NCBI GenBank assembly: GCA_036524115.1
Contig: DATDCY010000123.1
Location: 1-27,322, forward strand
Reading direction: 5' to 3'
Length of the DNA stretch: 27,322 nt
Source: a bacterium
GTDB lineage: Bacteria; JAUVQV01; DATDCY01
Each line of letters begins with the position of its first letter. Position 1 is the stretch's first letter. Shown one piece after another: positions 23,614-27,322 of this stretch. The notes beneath the pieces were generated by a model, which saw only the letters and a list, made by a program, of their open reading frames with translations, ran no database searches and was not told the DNA's origin. The translations under genes and the position numbers were made by a program.

Positions 23614-25125
23614 GTGGCGGCGCTGGATCGCGTCCTCGACTCGATGGCCTCCCGCAAGGCCGAGCTGCTCTCGCTCAAGACCGGGGGTATCCCGCTCCTG
23701 CACTCGGAGCGCGGGACCCAGCCCGTCGGCTCGGCTGCCCTCGGCGAGGAGCGCGTGCTTGCCTACGTGCGCGAGCTGGCAGGGCCCGCCGAGAGCGCGG
23801 CGCTGGAGGCGCGCGAGTCGGTGTCGTTCGCGTATCGCGGCTTCTCCGTGACGGTGACGTTCCCGGCGGGCGGCGCCGAGGCCGAGATCCGCCCGGCGGC
23901 GGCGCAGGAGACCGCGACGCCTCCGCTCGAGCCTCCACCGGCGTCCGCGGCCGCCTGCGCCGATGCCGCGGCGTCCGCAGCGGCCGGCCGCACCTTCGAC
24001 CCGCGGGCCGCCGGCGAACCGGCGATCGACGAGCTGTTCAGGGAGATGATCAAGCGCGGCGCCTCCGACCTGCATCTGACGATGGGCCAGGCGCCGCGGC
24101 TGCGCCAGAGCGGCGAGATGACGGCGCTGGAGGCGCCCGCGCTGACGCCGGCGCGCATGGAGGAGCTGCTGCGGCCGATCTGCCCGCCGAAGAACCTGCG
24201 CGAGTTCGAGCACAGCCACGACACGGACTTCGCCTACGAGGTTCCGGGGCTCGCGCGCTTCCGCTGCAACTACTTCCTCGACCGCTCGGGGATGGGGGCG
24301 GTCTTCCGCCAGATCCCGACGAAGATCCCGTCCATGGAGCACATCGGGCTGCCGAAGGAGGCCGTCGAGCTCTGCTGGCTCTCCAAGGGCTTCGTGGTTG
24401 TCACCGGGCCCACAGGCTGCGGCAAGTCCACGACGCTCGCCGCGCTCATCGACTTCATCAACGAGCACCGCTCGGATCACATCGTGACGATCGAGGACCC
24501 CATCGAGTTCGTCCACCGCAACAAGCGCTGCCTCATCAACCAGCGCGAAGTCGGCACGCACACCACCGGCTTCAAGCGCGCGCTGCGGGCGGCGCTGCGC
24601 GAGGACCCGGACATCGTCCTGGTGGGCGAGATGCGCGACCTCGAGACGATCGGCATCGCCATCGAGACGGCGGAGACCGGGCACCTCGTCTTCGGCACCC
24701 TGCACACCACGACCGCCCCCTCGACGGTCGACCGCATCATCGACCAGTTCCCCGCCGACCGGCAGACGCAGATCCGCGTCATGCTCTCGGAGACGCTCAA
24801 GGGCGTCATCGCGCAGACGCTCTGCCGCAAGCGCGGCGGGGGCCGCGTCGCGGCCTACGAGGTGCTCATGGTGACCACGGCCGTGGCGAACCTCATCCGC
24901 GAGGGCAAGACCTTCCAGATTCCCTCGCTGATGCAGACGCAGCGCCAGGCGGGGATGCGCACGCTGAACGACTCGCTCTGCGACCTCGTGAAGGCGAAGA
25001 CGGTCGACGCGAAGGAGGCCTACATCAAGGCCGTCGACAAGGGCGGGCTGCTTGCGCTCTACGAGCGCGCCGGGATCCGCTTCGACCCGGAGCGGCTGAC
25101 GACGCTTTCCACGCCGTCGTTCTGA
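23614..25125 (+). CDS. PilT-like type IV pilus retraction ATPase with N-terminal extension
   Basis: This 503-aa protein starts at GTG 23614 behind GGGGGAG (23602-23608). Residues 137-503 form a complete PilT-like hexameric ATPase: N-terminal domain with RGASDLHLTMGQAPRLR (148-164), Walker A GPTGCGKST (265-273), Walker B with IVLVGEMRD and Glu339, His box FGTLHT (360-365), and an AIRNLIRE-like motif as AVANLIREGK (423-432). It would power pilus retraction at the inner membrane. The first 100 residues align without gaps to the start of the PilT N-terminal domain (for example D5/D139, M11/M145, A16/A150, G24/G158, P27/P161), suggesting a degenerate duplication, joined by an Ala/Pro-rich linker. 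Usual PilT length is 340-370 aa. The last 67 bp overlap the opposing radical SAM gene. Confidence 0.9.
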   Translation: MAALDRVLDSMASRKAELLSLKTGGIPLLHSERGTQPVGSAALGEERVLAYVRELAGPAESAALEARESVSFAYRGFSVTVTFPAGGAEAEIRPAAAQETATPPLEPPPASAAACADAAASAAAGRTFDPRAAGEPAIDELFREMIKRGASDLHLTMGQAPRLRQSGEMTALEAPALTPARMEELLRPICPPKNLREFEHSHDTDFAYEVPGLARFRCNYFLDRSGMGAVFRQIPTKIPSMEHIGLPKEAVELCWLSKGFVVVTGPTGCGKSTTLAALIDFINEHRSDHIVTIEDPIEFVHRNKRCLINQREVGTHTTGFKRALRAALREDPDIVLVGEMRDLETIGIAIETAETGHLVFGTLHTTTAPSTVDRIIDQFPADRQTQIRVMLSETLKGVIAQTLCRKRGGGRVAAYEVLMVTTAVANLIREGKTFQIPSLMQTQRQAGMRTLNDSLCDLVKAKTVDAKEAYIKAVDKGGLLALYERAGIRFDPERLTTLSTPSF

Positions 25126-26042
25126 GCGGCGGCGCAGCGCGGGTCCGGCGCGGCCAGGTCTCCCGCCACCAGCAGACTCACCGCAGGGCAGCCGCCACGA
25201 CAGTTGGCGTGGTGCGGGCAGCCGGCGCGCGGGCAGGCGTTCCCGGCGAAGCTCCTGAACCAGTCCAGCCGCGGGTGGGCCAGGATGCGCCCGAGCGGAT
25301 CGTCCAGGAGGTTGCCGAGCCGGAACTCCGGCCGCCCGAAGAACAGGTAGCAGGGGTAGACCGAGCCGTCGGGCAGAACGGAGACCTTCGTCGTGCCGGC
25401 GGGGCAGCGGACGTCCGCCGCCGCGGGTCCGGCCCGCGCGATGAAACCCTCGCAGACCACGCCCGCCGCGCGCGGGTACTCGCGTCGCAGCGCCGCGAGT
25501 CGTTCCTCGTACTCCGCGTACGAGAGGCAGTCGGCGAGGTCCGCGGGCACGACCGGGTCGCGGAAGATCAGGAAGAACTCCGCGCCCCGCCGGTGCAGAT
25601 GCCCGCGCGCGGCGGGCGGCAGCGTCCAGCCTCGCGTGCAGACGCTCTTGACCAGCGGCCCGCGCCGCCCGACGTAGGCGCGCAGCGCCGCCGGCGTCTC
25701 CTCCCCGTTGACCGAGACGCCGACGCGCAGGGTCCCGCGCCCGAAGCGGTCCTCGAGGCGCTCGAGCAGGGCGAGATCGCCGCGGCCGTTCGTGCTCAGC
25801 GTCGTGCGCATGCGGCGCGCGGCGAGCGCTTCGATCAGCTCCGCGAGCCGCGGATGCAGCGTGGGCTCGCCGCCCAGCAGATCGAGCGTCGCGACACCGG
25901 CTTCCCGCAGCCGCTCGAGCATCCGGGCGAAGTCCGCCGGATCGACGTCGGGCAGCGGCGTCAGGCCGCGGTTGAAGCAGAACTCGCAGGCGAGGTTGCA
26001 GCGCAGCGTCGGGTAGAACTGGACGAAGAAGTCGCGCCGCAC
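25059..26042 (-). CDS. Radical SAM/SPASM-like protein
   Basis: This 327-aa protein has C15-x3-C19-x2-C22 (RCNLACEFC), the LLGGEPTLHP motif at 55-64 and STNG at 93-96. The C-terminal region is rich in cysteine: C213, C231, C280, C285, C291, C295 and C303, a SPASM/twitch pattern with VLPDGSVYPC and CRGGCPA. Such proteins include peptide-modifying maturases and anaerobic sulfatase-maturase relatives, but no precursor peptide is seen here. GTG 26042 was chosen because the conserved core starts at once after it; Shine-Dalgarno support is weak. It lies 16 bp after the membrane protein gene at 26059 and is probably co-transcribed with it. The final 22 codons overlap the PilT-like gene on the other strand. 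Confidence 0.85.
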   Translation of the reverse strand: MRRDFFVQFYPTLRCNLACEFCFNRGLTPLPDVDPADFARMLERLREAGVATLDLLGGEPTLHPRLAELIEALAARRMRTTLSTNGRGDLALLERLEDRFGRGTLRVGVSVNGEETPAALRAYVGRRGPLVKSVCTRGWTLPPAARGHLHRRGAEFFLIFRDPVVPADLADCLSYAEYEERLAALRREYPRAAGVVCEGFIARAGPAAADVRCPAGTTKVSVLPDGSVYPCYLFFGRPEFRLGNLLDDPLGRILAHPRLDWFRSFAGNACPRAGCPHHANCRGGCPAVSLLVAGDLAAPDPRCAAAQNDGVESVVSRSGSKRIPARS

Positions 26043-26058
26043 GTCGCAACCCCGATCG

Positions 26059-26721
26059 TCAGTCGCGGCACCCGCCGGCGCGGCCCGCGAAGAGCCCCGC
26101 GGCGAGCAGCGCCACGCCGGGGAGATACAACCACCACGGGAAGCGGTGCGGCACGAACGAGGCGATCGTCGCGGCGTCTGCGCCGAGCAGCGGCAGCGCG
26201 GGCGCGACGAAGGCCGCGAGCATGAGCGCGAGGCCGGCCACGGCCAGCGCCCGGGCGCGGCGAGGGACTTCGATCTCCTCCTCGCGGTCGAGGACCGGCG
26301 CCGCCCAGAGGACGAAGAGCGCCGCGGCGATCGCCGGCGTGATCCAGGGCGCCAGCCACGGCCAGGGAATGAGGAAGAGAACATCCCACTCCGCCCACGA
26401 GACCGGCCAGCCGAGCGCGACCTTGAGCCAGAGGTAGTAACAGAGGTCCCAGACGCCGAACACGAAGAGGAACGCGGCCGTGCGGCGAATCCTTCCCTGC
26501 ACGGCGAGCCGCGCCACGGCGAGGATCATCGCGATCGTGGCCGCCTCGCGCACCAGCTCCAGCGCCAGGTCGCGCATCGGCCAGATGCGCAGCGGGAACA
26601 TCGTCAGCGGGTCGTCCGGGTAGTAGAGGCGCCGCAGGTACACGACCAGCACGGACTCGACCCAGGCCATCGCCGCGGCGTAGGCGCCGAGCCAGAGCAG
26701 GGTGCGGCGGGCGGACTTCAT
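26059..26721 (-). CDS. Unrecognised six-TM-like membrane protein
   Basis: This 220-aa protein has about six hydrophobic segments (about 8-28, 57-75, 82-101, 115-140, 153-175 and 194-212). Conserved-looking polar residues lie near the membrane: an ESVLVVYLRRLYYPDDP stretch after the first helix and LVREAATIAMI in the second. The Tyr-Tyr-Pro-Asp-Asp motif and the Trp/Pro-rich WPWLAPWITP segment may mark a functional surface. I do not recognise the family. It is followed 16 bp later by the radical SAM gene in the same direction, so the two may act together. Upstream is the long hairpin repeat, which would insulate it from the GspB-like gene. Confidence 0.8.
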   Translation of the reverse strand: MKSARRTLLWLGAYAAAMAWVESVLVVYLRRLYYPDDPLTMFPLRIWPMRDLALELVREAATIAMILAVARLAVQGRIRRTAAFLFVFGVWDLCYYLWLKVALGWPVSWAEWDVLFLIPWPWLAPWITPAIAAALFVLWAAPVLDREEEIEVPRRARALAVAGLALMLAAFVAPALPLLGADAATIASFVPHRFPWWLYLPGVALLAAGLFAGRAGGCRD

Positions 26722-26763
26722 GCCCCGAGTCTAGCAGCCTGCGGCCGATCAGCCCCCAGCCCG

Positions 26764-26889
26764 ACAGGCCGCTCAGACGGGGTCAGATGCAAGGCGCGCG
26801 ACGATCCGGCGACTGAGGCGTACGAGTTGTACGCCGCAGGGAGCCGGGAGGAGTGCAACGCCGCAGATGGCCCCGTATCAGCGGCCTGT
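26764..26889. repeat. Long imperfect hairpin repeat (~126 bp), dispersed-repeat type
   Basis: The ends ACAGGCCGCT (26764-26773) and AGCGGCCTGT (26880-26889) are perfect inverted repeats, and complementarity continues imperfectly inward (ACGGGG against CCCCGT, CCGGC against GCCGG) to a perfect apical stem GGCGTAC/GTACGCC (26817-26823 and 26829-26835) with loop GAGTT. The internal text, such as CAACGCCGCAGATGG and AGGCGTACGA, matches my memory of a widespread bacterial repeat family whose ends read CAGGCTGCTGA...; this was not searched. The right end overlaps the 3' end of the GspB-like gene. Confidence 0.8.
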
Positions 26890-27322
26890 TACGCGGAAAC
26901 GCCAGCCGCGCAGGGAGAAGACCGCGCCGTCCTGCGTGATCTGCTCCAGGCGCACGCCGGGCGCAGCGTCCTGCCCCTCGCGCACGATGCGGTCGTTGAC
27001 CGTCAGCAGCCGCAACCCCGGCTCCTCGGACCAGACGTGCCCGCTGACCGAGAACTTGGCGAGGGTCGCGCGCAGGTCCTGGGGCAGTTCCTCCATACCG
27101 ACGACGCGACCATCGGCCGGCGGTGCCTCGGGTTCCGGCGCCGGGGTGGCGGCTTCGATCGGCACCGGCTGGGAAGTGACGACCGGCAGGGGCGTCGCCG
27201 GGTTCACGGCCGGCGGCGGCGCGATCGATGACGGAAGCGGGGCCAGGGCGGGGACCGCGACGGGCGCGGGGACCGCTGGCGGCGCGGGCGCCGGCGGCTG
27301 TGCTTCGGCGGGCACCGCCGGC
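26878..27322 (-). CDS. gspB: GspB-like type II secretion protein, C-terminal part (5' end beyond window)
   Basis: The minus strand is open from the right edge to a TGA at 26880-26878. About 145 residues are visible. The first half is a Pro/Ala-rich linker. The second half is the GspB C-terminal domain: LPQDLRATLAKFSVSGHVWS, then the LTVNDRIVREGQDAAPGV segment and GAVFSLRGWRFRV, matching the family pattern LP..LR..L..l..sGHvyS and N.R...EG. GspB works with GspA in the inner membrane to help insert the secretin of type II secretion across the peptidoglycan; the N-terminal membrane segment should lie beyond the edge. The GTG at 27315 is probably internal, since the reading frame stays open and Pro/Ala-rich up to the edge. 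The last codons (Val-Thr-Gly-Arg-stop) lie within the terminal arm of the hairpin repeat. Confidence 0.8.
   Translation of the reverse strand, partial: PAVPAEAQPPAPAPPAVPAPVAVPALAPLPSSIAPPPAVNPATPLPVVTSQPVPIEAATPAPEPEAPPADGRVVGMEELPQDLRATLAKFSVSGHVWSEEPGLRLLTVNDRIVREGQDAAPGVRLEQITQDGAVFSLRGWRFRVTGR

Noticed and set aside
1-27322. CRISPR arrays, toxin-antitoxin pairs, prophage genes or transposase genes
   Set aside because: I saw no regularly spaced direct repeats and no such protein motifs on either strand.

Overview
This 27.3-kb window is very GC-rich, densely packed chromosomal DNA from a Gram-negative bacterium. Gram-negative character is supported by a type II secretion GspB C-terminal domain, a PilT-like pilus ATPase and a Wzx-type flippase with a surface-glycan cluster. 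The style of the genes and a long hairpin repeat near the right edge suggest a deltaproteobacterial (Desulfobacterota-like) or related high-GC lineage. That placement is inference, not demonstrated.

Left part (1-20241): a surface polysaccharide locus. A GT4 glycosyltransferase, cut by the left edge, reads leftward. Across a 134-bp gap holding a perfect 30-bp inverted repeat, a long rightward run begins: radical SAM/SPASM protein, AsnB-type amidotransferase, GNAT-radical SAM/SPASM fusion, WbqC-like protein, NDP-sugar dehydratase/epimerase, Wzx-like flippase, membrane-anchored methyltransferase with a zinc ribbon, DegT-type aminotransferase, methyltransferase and GT4 glycosyltransferase. Many junctions are 4-bp ATGA/GTGA overlaps, so the run is probably translationally coupled. 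A 90-bp gap with a sigma70-like promoter candidate (12906-12934) opens a second block: GT2 glycosyltransferase, two large multi-TM proteins (the second GT-C-like), a second AsnB and a methyltransferase. Together these would make an NDP-amino sugar, tailor it (N-acylation, amidation, methylation, radical chemistry), assemble it on a lipid carrier and export it. No initiating sugar-phosphate transferase or obvious Wzy is recognisable inside the window.

Middle (20238-23015, leftward): an SGNH hydrolase/acyltransferase-like membrane-anchored protein whose stop codon interlocks with that of the glycan operon. Then come tRNA-Glu(CTC) with its own near-consensus promoter and an intrinsic terminator, and a PrmA methyltransferase fused to a C-terminal Nudix domain.

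Right part (23076-27322): a rightward pair, an unrecognised 157-aa protein tightly coupled to a PilT-like ATPase whose N-terminal domain appears duplicated. Facing it is a leftward pair, a radical SAM/SPASM protein and an unrecognised membrane protein; the radical SAM gene overlaps the end of the PilT-like gene by 67 bp. A ~126-bp imperfect hairpin repeat follows, and its outer arm forms the stop codon of a GspB-like gene that runs off the right edge.

The strongest candidates for something undescribed are the pair of paralogous radical SAM/SPASM proteins (one fused to GNAT) interleaved with AsnB and WbqC, the PrmA-Nudix fusion, and the PilT-like ATPase with its small partner. No gene-free stretch exceeds 300 bp.
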